Positions 1-10,100 of a DNA stretch of 56,992 nucleotides are shown here, one piece after another; within the stretch, counting starts at the first letter, position 1; each line of letters opens with the position of its first letter. The stretch comes from Proteiniphilum sp. UBA5384 (lineage in GTDB: Bacteria; Bacteroidota; Bacteroidia; Bacteroidales; Dysgonomonadaceae), in contig NZ_DHOS01000067.1 of the NCBI RefSeq assembly GCF_002410825.1, positions 1 through 56,992 of the forward strand, written 5' to 3'. A program made the translations under genes and the position numbers. The notes below the pieces were generated by a model. The model saw only the letters and a program-made list of their open reading frames with translations. It ran no database searches and was not told the DNA's origin.

Positions 1-498
1 GGTGGCAACAGCTACTAATGTTTTAGTTTCAGCACCACGGCCTTGCTTGCCATTACCGATCTCCGCTCCTCCAATATAAGTTTCATCTATTTCCACAGTT
101 CCTGTTAATTGGTCTCGCCCCGGTCTCACCATTGCCCTGCGAAGTTTTTGAAGCCATGACCATGCTGTCTCATATGAACCAAAACCCATAAAATCCATCA
201 AATTGTATGCGCTGGTTCCTGTCTTTTGGGCAACAACCCACCATATAATATGAAACCATAATAATAAAGGCTTCCTTGTTCCATGAAATATTGTTCCCGA
301 AGTAATTGAGGTTTGATAGCCGCAGACAGAACAATGAATCAGATTTTGAGCGGTCAGCCAATACTTGGCTCCATTACATTTGGAACATCTAAAACCATCC
401 GGCCACCGCATCTCAAACAAATAGCTATAACAGGAATCCTCATCTTTGAACTGAGCAAGAAATTCCTGAAAGTCTTTTGGATATTGTTCTTCTTTCAT
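1..498 (-). CDS. IS1595-family (ISXO2-like) transposase, C-terminus cut by window edge
   Basis: This is a DDE-type transposase that would catalyse cut-and-paste movement of the surrounding insertion sequence. An open frame of 166 codons starts at ATG 496-498 and continues to base 1 without a stop. Residues 38-59 form the N-terminal zinc ribbon of the family (C38-x2-C41 and C56-x2-C59). Residues 66-125 carry the SGT(I)FHGTRKPL and W-W segment typical of the family's central helices. Residues 133-144 read GTVEIDETYIGG, the start of the ISXO2-like catalytic domain with its first acidic residue in the VEIDE motif. Full-length relatives are about 290-320 residues, so a little more than half is visible. 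No frameshift is seen, so the transposase may be intact. Its start lies about 10 bp from the end of the broken gene at 508-867, which fits a first ORF close to the IS terminus. Confidence 0.85.
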   Translation of the reverse strand, partial: MKEEQYPKDFQEFLAQFKDEDSCYSYLFEMRWPDGFRCSKCNGAKYWLTAQNLIHCSVCGYQTSITSGTIFHGTRKPLLLWFHIIWWVVAQKTGTSAYNLMDFMGFGSYETAWSWLQKLRRAMVRPGRDQLTGTVEIDETYIGGAEIGNGKQGRGAETKTLVAVAT

Positions 499-535
499 CT
501 TACAAAATTAGCTATTATTTCTTACTTGACCGAAG
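1..535 (-). mobile_element. IS1595-family insertion sequence, one end (partial)
   Basis: The window starts inside an insertion sequence whose transposase reads leftward and runs off the left edge. The right boundary is not fixed: the redoxin-like reading frame at 508-867 stops looking like its family near position 540, so the element end probably lies between about 510 and 545. I could not identify the terminal inverted repeat or the target duplication because the other end lies outside the window. Confidence 0.75.
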
Positions 536-867
536 GGGATAAGCAGTTTTATTTTATTCTGATTTATATCTACTAGTTCCAGCGGAGGGAACTCTTTGCC
601 TAACTGCAATTCCGGATATCTTTCCTCCGAATATCTTTTCTTTAATTGAATCCCTATACCACCGGGTATCTTCATAAATGATACATCGTATTTTCCTGTC
701 TTCAAAGAGTCTTGATATAGATTTTTATCTAAATGGTTCCCTGATGAATCGAGATATATCATCGTATCAGCAATAATGGACACACTACCATCTTCATTCT
801 TTATTATTTCTTGTGAAAACAGAAAAACAGGACAGATGAAGAGTAAAAAAATGAATTCTAATCTCAT
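508..867 (-). pseudogene. TlpA/redoxin-like protein truncated by the IS element
   Basis: Only the N-terminal part of an exported thioredoxin-like protein remains. Residues 1-19 (MRLEFIFLLFICPVFLFSQ) are a signal peptide. Residues 20-85 are a variable region. Around residues 90-107, LGKEFPPLELVDINQNKIKL matches the typical opening of the AhpC/TSA-TlpA fold. The frame then leaves the family (LIPFGQVRNNS) and stops at 508-510, inside or next to the IS end, before the CxxC redox motif that an active protein would need. Total length is 119 residues, against about 160-400 for relatives. It is the last gene of the minus-strand polysaccharide locus, 75 bp after the 943-2673 gene. I infer that the insertion inactivated it; the missing 3' part could lie on the far side of the element. 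Confidence 0.7.
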
Positions 868-942
868 TATGTTGTTGTTTGATTATATTTATTGCGTAAC
901 TGCATTATTTTTCGACAAAAAAATCAATCATTATTCTTCCTA

Positions 943-2673
943 TTATCTGTTTGTGCAGTTAATCACCAGCTTATGTTTGTTCGGTACCATTTTGAGATCA
1001 TATTCAGCCTTATCCCCCTTTTGAATGAATCCCTGTTCACAGATGACCTTATAAGGAAATCCTTTGAATTTAGCTCTCAGTACAGTCCCCTCAAACGATT
1101 CAAAAGGGAGCCGGTCTTTCCTGCTTTCCGGGACTTTTAGCGCCATCATCCATGTAAAGTCTTTTTTGTCTCCCTGGTATGATATATCGATTTTATTTTC
1201 ATAAAATACAATTTCAAATCGATTACCCTTGCCGTCCGATGCCGATACACAGAGCACGTCCATTGCAGGTTCAGTCACGACAGGATCTTCCAGTATGACC
1301 TCTTTCAAAGTGCCATCATCCTCCAGTTGCATAATTCGAAGTCCGTTTTTTTCTTCAGGAGTGCTCCAGTAGAAACGATCAATAACCGGCAGTGTTTGAT
1401 AGAAAAATTGATTGCCTGTTCCCGGTGTAGTCAGATAGTCCGATTGAAGATTTTCGTCAAACAAATGGATATCCCTGAAACAGAAACCATCTTTCTCCCA
1501 TAGCAGACTCGCACGATAAAAACGGCTGTTGAACCAGACTGTTTTGTTCCCTTCCTTTTTGATATCTGTTAAAGTGGTAACGGCTGTTGCAGGGGTCACC
1601 GTAAAGTGGTCTTTGAACCATTTGCCCGTGCTCTCCAGTGTTTCGATCTTGATTTTCCCCTTTTTACGTAAAGATTCGAATAAGGGGAACTGCATTTTTA
1701 ATCCTTCTTCCATGTTACTCCATGTGAACGAATTTTCCTGGCCTGCCTGCGCATAATTAAAAGCGAGACTCGGTTGATTGGTGATTGATTCGAGGAAATA
1801 TTTTACCCATTCCCTGTTTTTCCCGGACTCCCTGTAAACCGGTTCAAGCGAGATCACGCCTTGGGCATTTGTCCCTACGCCTGTTTCATATTGATAAATC
1901 GGATCACTTCCCAGCATTCGGAATATAGGAACCGGTATTTGGTTCTCTTCTGTTTGTGCGGGCATGTAGGCATTGTATCGGCTGGGATAATAGGCCTGGT
2001 TCCAATAGCCGCCCCACAGCGTATATCCATCGGTCCCTACCTGGTCTTTACAATTAGAAGAAGCCACAATTTTGTATTTTTCAACCATATACGCCAGTGT
2101 ATGGGCATCAATAAACCATGACCCAACCGATCTGGGATATTCTCCGTAGATGTCTTTAAATTTAGACATATAAACATCAACCAGTTTTTCCCTCTCTTCG
2201 GGGGTATAGCCTGTTGTAAAAGCAATATTTGCATGAGACACCCAAGAGTGCTCCCCACGCCATTTTATTCCCGCAGCTTCTACATGGGGTTGTGTAATCT
2301 CCCACCATGCCCCGATTTCGCAATTGGGACTCAACTGAGTTTTCATCAGCTTCTGGTATGCAGGATTGATCAATGCATCATACTGGAAGAGGAATGTTGC
2401 CGGAAAATTATATTCATTAACCAGTTTAATCTGATTTTCCACAGCTTCAAACAACAGATTTTCCGAGTTTTCGATCCTATAATCGGTCTGCCGGATAAAA
2501 TTGATTATGTTGATAATCCGTGGAGAGTCTGAAAATGATTCCCCCGGTATCCCAATTTCAGAGGAGTGGCTGTTGCAGTTAAGATGCACACCGAGAAATA
2601 CTGTTAATAATAAATAGATGTATTCGTATTTTACAAAAACCAACGTTGAATTTTTTCTATTTTTATTTTCCAT
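943..2673 (-). CDS. Uncharacterised exported protein, deacetylase-like N-terminal half (DUF3863-type?)
   Basis: I do not know the function. The start is placed at the ATG giving MENKNRKNS, because the following hydrophobic stretch (about residues 15-30) and a Cys at the LNCNS site then form a plausible lipoprotein signal; an upstream in-frame ATG would add 30 poorly hydrophobic residues. Length is 576 residues. The first two thirds contain motifs like those of polysaccharide deacetylase or TIM-barrel-like enzymes: GAWWEITQPH, GEHSWVSH, and a segment around YPRSVGSWFIDAHTL. The last third is rich in beta strands (for example WEKDGFCFRDIHLFDE). From memory this resembles the Bacteroidetes DUF3863/DUF3864 family, but I cannot confirm it. 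It lies downstream of susC, susD and two discoidin-type lipoproteins on the same strand, so a role in processing the glycan taken up by that locus is likely but inferred. Confidence 0.7.
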   Translation of the reverse strand: MENKNRKNSTLVFVKYEYIYLLLTVFLGVHLNCNSHSSEIGIPGESFSDSPRIINIINFIRQTDYRIENSENLLFEAVENQIKLVNEYNFPATFLFQYDALINPAYQKLMKTQLSPNCEIGAWWEITQPHVEAAGIKWRGEHSWVSHANIAFTTGYTPEEREKLVDVYMSKFKDIYGEYPRSVGSWFIDAHTLAYMVEKYKIVASSNCKDQVGTDGYTLWGGYWNQAYYPSRYNAYMPAQTEENQIPVPIFRMLGSDPIYQYETGVGTNAQGVISLEPVYRESGKNREWVKYFLESITNQPSLAFNYAQAGQENSFTWSNMEEGLKMQFPLFESLRKKGKIKIETLESTGKWFKDHFTVTPATAVTTLTDIKKEGNKTVWFNSRFYRASLLWEKDGFCFRDIHLFDENLQSDYLTTPGTGNQFFYQTLPVIDRFYWSTPEEKNGLRIMQLEDDGTLKEVILEDPVVTEPAMDVLCVSASDGKGNRFEIVFYENKIDISYQGDKKDFTWMMALKVPESRKDRLPFESFEGTVLRAKFKGFPYKVICEQGFIQKGDKAEYDLKMVPNKHKLVINCTNR

Positions 2674-2795
2674 AAATTTCAATTTAAGATGCTTGGATTT
2701 TTTAATTTGTAAGATGACGCTATGAAAAGGCTTCTTTTTTTCTGATAATAAAATATTTGGCACCTGAAAGAATTATTTCCTGCAGGCAATATGAA

Positions 2796-3953
2796 TTATT
2801 TAGAATAAATATCAAATTCTCCGATAGACATTATATTTGTTCCATTTAAACCGCTGGGTGCATACATTTTTAAATATCTGACAGGTATAGGGTTCTCAAT
2901 AACAAATGTTTGTTCGCCGCCCCTATTTTCATAATAATACTCTCCTAACTTAGTCCAACCCATCTCATCAATCAGATTTCCGTTTGGGGCGTCATTCCTT
3001 CCCCAAAGGGAAAATTTATCAGGCAGTCTTACGTCATAGGTTTCTCCTGCATTTAAACCGAATATGGAAGGCCATATCGAAAATCTACTAAAAGGTACAT
3101 CTCCACCTAAATCAAATACCATCCAGTGCGGGTAATTAGCCGAGACCAGTGTGTGCCATCTATTATTATAATTATCATCCAGCACATTTTTTGCTGCATT
3201 GTCACCCGAATCATGCTGGTTTGAATATCCTAAGATGATAATTTCAGATTTTATCATTGAGTAGTCACCGTCGTATGTAAGAGTGGTTTCTTTGAAATCA
3301 GTATAGAACACTTCAAAAGCCATTTCATCAGGTATATATATTGTTCGATACTTCGGCATATTCCCAGGCTTGAGGTCTGTTATAACAGACCTTTCGTCAG
3401 AGAGAGGTACCTGTAAAATAACATTTTCGTTCTCATTGTTAATATAGGATACTTCTGTATATTTGGCATCTGATGATTCATCTACGTTTCCCCATATCAA
3501 GATTCTGTTTCCGGAACTATTTGTGCGAATGGAGGTAATCCGTCTATCGATCATGGTACTTTCGTATTTTTCTCCTAAAGTTCGTCCTGACACTTCATAA
3601 GGTAAAGATCTATTCCCATACTGATCTATATTCACCAAATTAAACACATAACTTTGCTCAGGCAGGTTTTCTATGATTTTATAGAAGACACCGTCTTTAT
3701 TTTCTATTTCCACATCTACTGAATCGGTATAGTTATTCCAATAAATACGTGTTGTTTTTACCCTATTCGTTTGTATGAATATTTCAAATTGTAAACGTTC
3801 TTTCCCAGCTCCAATGGTAACAGAATCGGGTAGAACTGCATAGGTGATCTCACCGTCTTTTAAGAACTTATCACTTAGTTCGTTCATGTCTGAACAGGAG
3901 ACCAATAGAAATATCCCTATCGCAGTATAAATTGCCTTCATTAAATTCTTCAT
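2796..3953 (-). CDS. Surface lipoprotein, DUF4998-like with C-terminal discoidin (F5/8 type C-like) domain
   Basis: This 385-residue protein has an SPII signal (residues 1-20, FLLVSC, with Cys 20). Residues about 25-130 resemble DUF4998, a beta-sandwich seen next to SusC/SusD pairs (KERLQFEIFIQTNRVKTTRIYW and NLPEQSYVFNLVNID are the clearest parts). Residues about 135-225 form a second beta-rich unit. Residues about 230-385 look like a discoidin/F5-8 type C fold, with NVLDDNYNNRWHT near its start, HWMVFDLGG in the middle and PVRYLKMYAPSG at the end, the usual carbohydrate-binding signature. Catalytic residues are not apparent. It follows the 3989-5194 gene by 35 bp and was probably transcribed with susC and susD. 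I infer a surface glycan-binding protein. It is a distant paralogue of its upstream neighbour in overall plan. Confidence 0.8.
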   Translation of the reverse strand: MKNLMKAIYTAIGIFLLVSCSDMNELSDKFLKDGEITYAVLPDSVTIGAGKERLQFEIFIQTNRVKTTRIYWNNYTDSVDVEIENKDGVFYKIIENLPEQSYVFNLVNIDQYGNRSLPYEVSGRTLGEKYESTMIDRRITSIRTNSSGNRILIWGNVDESSDAKYTEVSYINNENENVILQVPLSDERSVITDLKPGNMPKYRTIYIPDEMAFEVFYTDFKETTLTYDGDYSMIKSEIIILGYSNQHDSGDNAAKNVLDDNYNNRWHTLVSANYPHWMVFDLGGDVPFSRFSIWPSIFGLNAGETYDVRLPDKFSLWGRNDAPNGNLIDEMGWTKLGEYYYENRGGEQTFVIENPIPVRYLKMYAPSGLNGTNIMSIGEFDIYSK

Positions 3954-3988
3954 ATGTATTGTAATTTGTAAGCTATGAATATTTTTTA

Positions 3989-5194
3989 TTATTGTAAGAC
4001 GGACGGTCGGTTATCCCCATATATTTCCACCTCGCCGATTTGAAAATTTGCACCATTGGCCCAGGTCCGTTTTGCTAATATTCTTATATAGCGGACCGGC
4101 GGGTTATTGGGGTCATTTATAAAATCCTCTCCGTTTCGAGCCTGTTCTTCATCTTCAATGGACAGTTGTCCAAGAGGTAACCCTGAGGGTTTAATAGATT
4201 CACAATCCATTAACTTGGTCCATTGTTCCCAGCCTGATTCTGCAGGGTTATAGGCTACACATCCCCATACTTCAAAGTTTCTCAAATTCCCCTCGTGAAA
4301 AATGTAATTCGTATTCGATGTTCTTTGAAACAGCCGTAAACGACTAATCTTTCCTGTTACTCCCAAATCAAAAGAGACAGATTGAGGCCATATACCCGTT
4401 CCGGCCGGAGAACTATAGCACGGGTCTCCTCCATTGTTTCCATCCCATATTCTATGGATATCGTAATTCGAATTATATGGGGGGATATCTCCTGCTGTGG
4501 TTACTTTAGCAAATTTCAATTTATCAAATTCCGTTTCGTAGATAGGAGTGATTGTATCGTATCTGAAAGTACTTTTATTTCCCCAATGATCCTGAAGATA
4601 AGTGCGAAAATAGGAGGGAATGGTATCCATACCTCTGATTGTACCTTTTCCATTGATTGTGGAGCTATAAAATATTTCTTTAGGGACATACTCTTTGTTA
4701 TCATCCAATACTTCGATATTAACGGAAATATCCGCCCTGCCGGGATTTTTCCAGATGGCCAGTAATCCCCCGAAATCAGGTACTATGGACAATGTTTTCG
4801 AGATCGAAATAATATTAGGAGTGAGTGGCTTTATCATTTCTATATGAGCCGGCGATTCATTCCGGCTTTTATCCACTGCAATTAATTTTACTTGATATTG
4901 GATAGTATCTCCAAAACCTTGTACGACCAGTGAATCCACAAAAGCAGAAGCTTTACTTTCTACTTCTGTTTCTTCATTGATAGAGTAAACTGCTTTAATA
5001 TATAATAAATCCTCATCTGCAGGAAGTGTATAACGAAAAACTGCTCCTCCTGCAATGCTTTTCACACTTACATTCGTTACTATTCCTGGTGGAACATTGT
5101 CTATAGGTTGTTGACCCACAGTCTCTTCATTTCCGCACGAATAAAGAAATATTGTCCCTAAAAATCCAGATAGAATAATTTTTTTCAATTTCAT
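3989..5194 (-). CDS. Surface lipoprotein of the DUF4959-DUF5126-DUF5000 type
   Basis: This is a 401-residue lipoprotein with a lipobox at LYSC (Cys 20). The order of domains matches a well-known SusD neighbour: DUF4959 at about residues 20-120 (PPGIVTNVSVKSIAGGAVFRY and the following strands), DUF5126 at about 122-225 (LTPNIISISKTLSIVPDFGG, FRTYLQDHWGNKS), and a DUF5000 discoidin-like domain at about 230-395 (HRIWDGNNGG, WPQSVSFDLG, PVRYIRILAKRTW). Family knowledge places such proteins on the outer membrane, where they bind glycan for the SusC/SusD importer. The gene starts 32 bp after susD, in the same operon. No catalytic motif is seen. Confidence 0.85.
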   Translation of the reverse strand: MKLKKIILSGFLGTIFLYSCGNEETVGQQPIDNVPPGIVTNVSVKSIAGGAVFRYTLPADEDLLYIKAVYSINEETEVESKASAFVDSLVVQGFGDTIQYQVKLIAVDKSRNESPAHIEMIKPLTPNIISISKTLSIVPDFGGLLAIWKNPGRADISVNIEVLDDNKEYVPKEIFYSSTINGKGTIRGMDTIPSYFRTYLQDHWGNKSTFRYDTITPIYETEFDKLKFAKVTTAGDIPPYNSNYDIHRIWDGNNGGDPCYSSPAGTGIWPQSVSFDLGVTGKISRLRLFQRTSNTNYIFHEGNLRNFEVWGCVAYNPAESGWEQWTKLMDCESIKPSGLPLGQLSIEDEEQARNGEDFINDPNNPPVRYIRILAKRTWANGANFQIGEVEIYGDNRPSVLQ

Positions 5195-5226
5195 ATCTTT
5201 ATAATTATAGTATGTGCTTAATTAAT

Positions 5227-7161
5227 TTACCAACCGTAGTTTTGGACGAGATTCTTATTCACAAACAAATTGGACTCTTTTATCGGCCAAAAATAATCTT
5301 TTACAGTAAATCTCACTGATTCGTTTCTTAAAGGAAGGATGACATAAAAATCTTCCGGAGTCCCCCCCATGATATTCCATCCTAAAGGATCCGAATTATA
5401 AATATCGATCTCTTTCCATCTGCGTATGTCCCAGAAACGTTTTCCTTCAAAGGCCAGTTCTATGGATCTTTCTCTGTGTATGATGTTTCTCCGGCCATCT
5501 TTTGTGTTGACTTTTTCCGGGTTGGTAGAATATTTTGTCCATGAATCAACTATTCCCTCCAATCCTGCACGGGCACGGATCATATCCATATATTTGAATA
5601 TCTCTTCGGCGGGACCATCAGCTTCATTGAGAGCTTCAGCATACATGAGATACAGGTCAGCCAACCGATATATTGGAAATGGATAATATTCCCACGTGGT
5701 CCTATCATACTGTTGCGTATTTTTGAAATGACTCATTTTTTTTGCACCATATCCTGTAATAGAGTTCGCTTCCCCGGCCTGGAAACCAGATATCTGAGTA
5801 TCCATGAATTCACAATGCTTAGCATCTTTGAACATGTTATATCCTGCTCCCAGATAAATACCTTTATCAAAAGCAATGCTTGCATAAAAACGAGGTTCCC
5901 TATTATAATGCAGATAAACAGTCTTTTCACCTTCTTTTATATAGTATACCTCATCCCCGGAAGAAGGCTCCGAACGAATGGAATATCTATTCTGATACCA
6001 ACCTTTCGCTTGCCAATCTTTATCTTCCTCTATAGGAACACCGTTAGATGAATAATACCTGTTAACCAATCCCAGAGTAGGCGACCACTCACTTGTAACA
6101 GTAGTTAAAGTAGTAGGACTCATTCGGATAATTCTCGTTGAAGCATCTCTTGCCAGAATTCCACAATCATTATTAGTTCCACCCCATATTAATTCTGAAT
6201 TCCATCTATCACAAATTGCCTGTCTGTAGTTTGTTTGCAATTTCAATACTTCCGGCTCATTGATTAATAATGGCTCAACTTGGTTATACAGCCTCTTTCC
6301 CTGGGCATGGCTGGCCTCTATAGCTTCGAGACAGGCATCAGCAGCTATTTTCCATTTATTTGGATCATAATTCTGAGGAAATAATTGACGGTCCTTATTA
6401 TCCTTCATTCCAGAGAAATCAGTGTTACCGTTAAATAATGGACTTGCAGCAAAGAGCAGAACCTCCGCTTTTAACGTCATGGCAACTAATTGATCAACTC
6501 TTCCAGCTTCGGTTCCTTCTACTATTTCTTTTGCTTCAGGAAGATCAACCATAGCCTCCTCTATCAGCCCTGTGATATAGTTTACAACATCCTCAACAGG
6601 TTCTCTATAAACTTGTACATCCTGTACATTTGCTGAGACGGGAAGATTTACATCCACAATGGGGATAGGTCCATATCTCTTCATTAAAGAGTAATGATAA
6701 TAGGCTTTTAAGAATTTAACTTCTGCAATCCATCTTCTTCGATTATGCTCCATCAAATCCCTCACATTACCGATATTTTCAAGAAAGATATTGCAGTCAC
6801 GAATACCTACCCATAATGAGCGATTACCATCCCATGTATTCATTATAGGATCATTAGTGTTCTGAAGTCCGCGTGTTATCCTTGTTCCACCCCATGTGAC
6901 AAATCTTGTTCCCAGTTCTGACTGAACGTATCTTTGTGTTGTTTCATCGGAACCGGTCATCGCAGGATCATTTTGTATGTCTCCAATGGCTGGTCTGTAG
7001 CTGTAACACCCGTATAAATATTTTTCCGCAGCAATACTATTTTTAAATGCATAATCTATTGTTGCGACATTGTCGGGGACAACATCCAGATAATCGCAGG
7101 ACAATACGGTAAATGCTATTAGAATATAAACCAGTATATCTTTTATTCTTTTCGTTTTCAT
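5227..7161 (-). CDS. SusD/RagB-like nutrient-binding outer-membrane lipoprotein
   Basis: This 644-residue protein is the lipid-anchored lid of a SusC/SusD importer. The signal ends at VLSCDYLDVVPDN (Cys 22), the standard SusD opening. The N-terminal TPR-like helices include YLYGCYSYRP and the WIAEVKFLKAYYHYSLMKRYG segment (about residues 143-163), the most conserved SusD signature. The C-terminal part has YRLADLYLMYAEALNEADG and the ERSIELAFEGKRFWDIRRW motif (about residues 565-585), which is diagnostic. It sits 20 bp downstream of susC and is probably translationally linked to it. The substrate cannot be read from the sequence. The divergent GH106-like enzyme and the discoidin-domain neighbours suggest a plant-type or rhamnose-containing glycan, which is inference. 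Confidence 0.95.
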   Translation of the reverse strand: MKTKRIKDILVYILIAFTVLSCDYLDVVPDNVATIDYAFKNSIAAEKYLYGCYSYRPAIGDIQNDPAMTGSDETTQRYVQSELGTRFVTWGGTRITRGLQNTNDPIMNTWDGNRSLWVGIRDCNIFLENIGNVRDLMEHNRRRWIAEVKFLKAYYHYSLMKRYGPIPIVDVNLPVSANVQDVQVYREPVEDVVNYITGLIEEAMVDLPEAKEIVEGTEAGRVDQLVAMTLKAEVLLFAASPLFNGNTDFSGMKDNKDRQLFPQNYDPNKWKIAADACLEAIEASHAQGKRLYNQVEPLLINEPEVLKLQTNYRQAICDRWNSELIWGGTNNDCGILARDASTRIIRMSPTTLTTVTSEWSPTLGLVNRYYSSNGVPIEEDKDWQAKGWYQNRYSIRSEPSSGDEVYYIKEGEKTVYLHYNREPRFYASIAFDKGIYLGAGYNMFKDAKHCEFMDTQISGFQAGEANSITGYGAKKMSHFKNTQQYDRTTWEYYPFPIYRLADLYLMYAEALNEADGPAEEIFKYMDMIRARAGLEGIVDSWTKYSTNPEKVNTKDGRRNIIHRERSIELAFEGKRFWDIRRWKEIDIYNSDPLGWNIMGGTPEDFYVILPLRNESVRFTVKDYFWPIKESNLFVNKNLVQNYGW

Positions 7162-7181
7162 TTTTATTTCATTTTAAAAAT

Positions 7182-10100
7182 TTAAAAACTTAGCTGGATA
7201 CCTACATTCGCTACTCTCTGAACCGGATAGCCTAAGCCATTGCCTCCCATTTCCGGATCCCACAGCTTGAATTTGCTGAATGTCAGTAGATTTGTACCAC
7301 TTATATATATGCGTAGATTTGACATATGGGCTTTGGACGCAATATGATTGGGTAATGTATAACCCAATTCAACGGATTTCAGACGAAGAAAAGTTCCATC
7401 CCGCATTAACCATGTTGAGGTCTTGTTATTGTTCTCTATAGGAGTGGGCGAAAGACGTGGCCACATAGCATACATATCCCTGTTTGTTTCTGACCAGTGA
7501 CTATCTGCAATTGCTTTTAGTAATCCCTGTTGGCCGCCAATGAAAGGAGTTACATCAACCACACCATTATTAAAATCATTGTAGGTTGCCAACCAAAATG
7601 AAGTCCGTGCATTTCCCTGGAAAAAGAAGGAGAAGTCGAACTTTTTATATCCGGATGACAATCCGAATCCGTATGTTATTTCAGGAGTCGTGGGATAACC
7701 TATTGGCGCCATATCCAATTCTGTAATCTTGCCATCGCCGTTCAAATCCTTATATTTGATATCCCCGGCTTTATAATTTCCGAACTGTGCCGGAGAATTA
7801 CGCACTTCTTCTTCATCTACAAACAAACGTTCCGCAATATAACCCCAGGTTTGAGTCAATGGATAACCTATACGAGATCTCCAGGGTGCATTGGGGTAAT
7901 CGGGTTCTTCATATACTTTAAATTCGCTTGTGGCATAAGTGAAATTTGCAATACCGCTTATCCATGCATTTTTATTGAAAGAATGATTCAGGTTGATAGA
8001 AATATCAATCCCATGGGCTGCGGCCTCTCCAACGTTTGAGCGAGATGGAGCCTGGAGGCCCATAGTGGAAGGAATGAAAGCCCTGTTCATCAGTATATTG
8101 TCTCGATCTTCCTTGAAGTATTCTGCTTGGATATCTATTTTTTCAAACAAGCCAATTTCCGCCGAGACATTGAACTTCCTAGAAGTTTCCCAGGTAATTA
8201 GATCATTCGCATATCGACTCACAGATATACCACTTTTAGTCAAACCTCCACTATTTCCAAATGTTCCAAATGAAGAACGATGGCTGTCACTATTCATATT
8301 CACATTGGAGAGGTAAAAGAATCTGTCATTGGCATCACCTATAGCATCATTACCTGATAACCCGTATGTAGACTTTAATTTAAGGCTGCTAACTATTTTT
8401 CGTAATCCATCCCCATAAAAAGTTTCGTTTGAGACATTCCATCCGATACCGGCAGAAGGGAAAAATCCAAAACGTTCTGCTTTTGAAAAACGCTCCGAGC
8501 CATTGTATCCGAAATTACCTTCAAACAAATACCGGGAATCATAACTGTAGGTGAATCTGCCGGCAAGATTCATGTTCCGATAGGGAAGGGATTTTTGCAG
8601 ATCTCCTGCATTGCCAACCAGTTCATTGCGTATGGTATATACTAAAAGTGCCCCCACATCGTGTATTTTATCAAACTCACGGTTCCAGGTCAGGGCACTC
8701 TCGAAGTAAGTTACTGCATGTACATTTTTTGGACCTTCGTTATATGAGAGATAATCTGTTCCTTGTTCTTCATTGAGGGGAGAAAGGGTATATGTGTTTT
8801 TTTCCTTATTATAACTTCCGACGGTATAGTAAAACGGAGTGTATTGCCTTACCACGTCGAAATAAGCATATCTGTTTGTATTAAACATGGCCCTGAATGA
8901 AAGTCCTTCTGTGATGAGAGTAAGATCTTGTTTTAGCTCAATTTGGGCACTCATCTGGCTTTCCGAGTATTCCTTGTATCCTTTCACCATTTCGGCATAA
9001 GGGTTATAATATTGCATGTTGTCATAATTTCCGAACAATACGTGTTCCGTATATTCATTTGCCGCGTCAGGAGTATAATAAGGAGGAAACAACACGGGAT
9101 TTGTATGCATTACCATTTGAAAAATACGTTGTCCGCCTTCGGGAGGTCCTTTATAGTCGTCAAAGGCTCCGGATAGGCGTACGATAGCCTCTGTTGTAGG
9201 AGTGATATTGATGTTTACGTTCGACCGTAGCATGTATCGATTCAACTTGACATTATTATTGAAATTATTTTTCTTGTCAACATTTAAAACGCCATTATCG
9301 TTAATAATACTACCTGCAAGATAATAACGGGCAATTTCACCTCCCCCGGACACGTTAAGATTCAGACGGTGATTATTGGAATAATCCTTAAATAACATGT
9401 CATACCAATCGGTTGCCGGATACACATAGGGATTGGTGCCGTCTATGGTATTTTGTATTTTATGCTCCGAATACATCAATTTGCCAAGGGGATCTCTTGT
9501 CCTGATAGCTTCGTTATGTAATTTCATATAAGTAATAGGATCCGCCATTTCAACCATTTTAGTGGGCTGTGAGAAGGCTTCTTCAAATCTGATATTTATT
9601 TTTGCTTTTCCTTCCCGGCCTTCTTTAGTAGAAACGAGGATTACGCCGTTAGCCCCTCTTGAACCGTAAAGAGCTGTTGCCGTCGCATCTTTCAATATCG
9701 AGAAACTCGCGATATCGTCCGGTTGCATTCTTGCCAATTCTGTACTGGACGATTCATTATTATCTATAAGGATCAAAGGATCTTTTTTGTATCCAAAAGT
9801 CGTTACTCCGCGAATGAAGAATTCGGCATTGTCCAGACCCGGTTCACCGCTTCTCTGATAAGCTATTAAACCAGACATACGTCCTGCTAAGGCGGTTGTT
9901 AAATTGCTTGAAGGTACTTTTAAATCATCCGGTCTTACTGTTGTAATAGATCCAATTACACTCTCTTTCTTTTGCTTCCCGAAAGCTACAATTGTGACCT
10001 CATCAAGTTCACTTGTAGCTTGGCTCATGACTACCTCAATGTATGTTTGTGATCCTACTGCGATGGTTTGAGATTCCAATCCGAGGAAAGAGAATACCAG

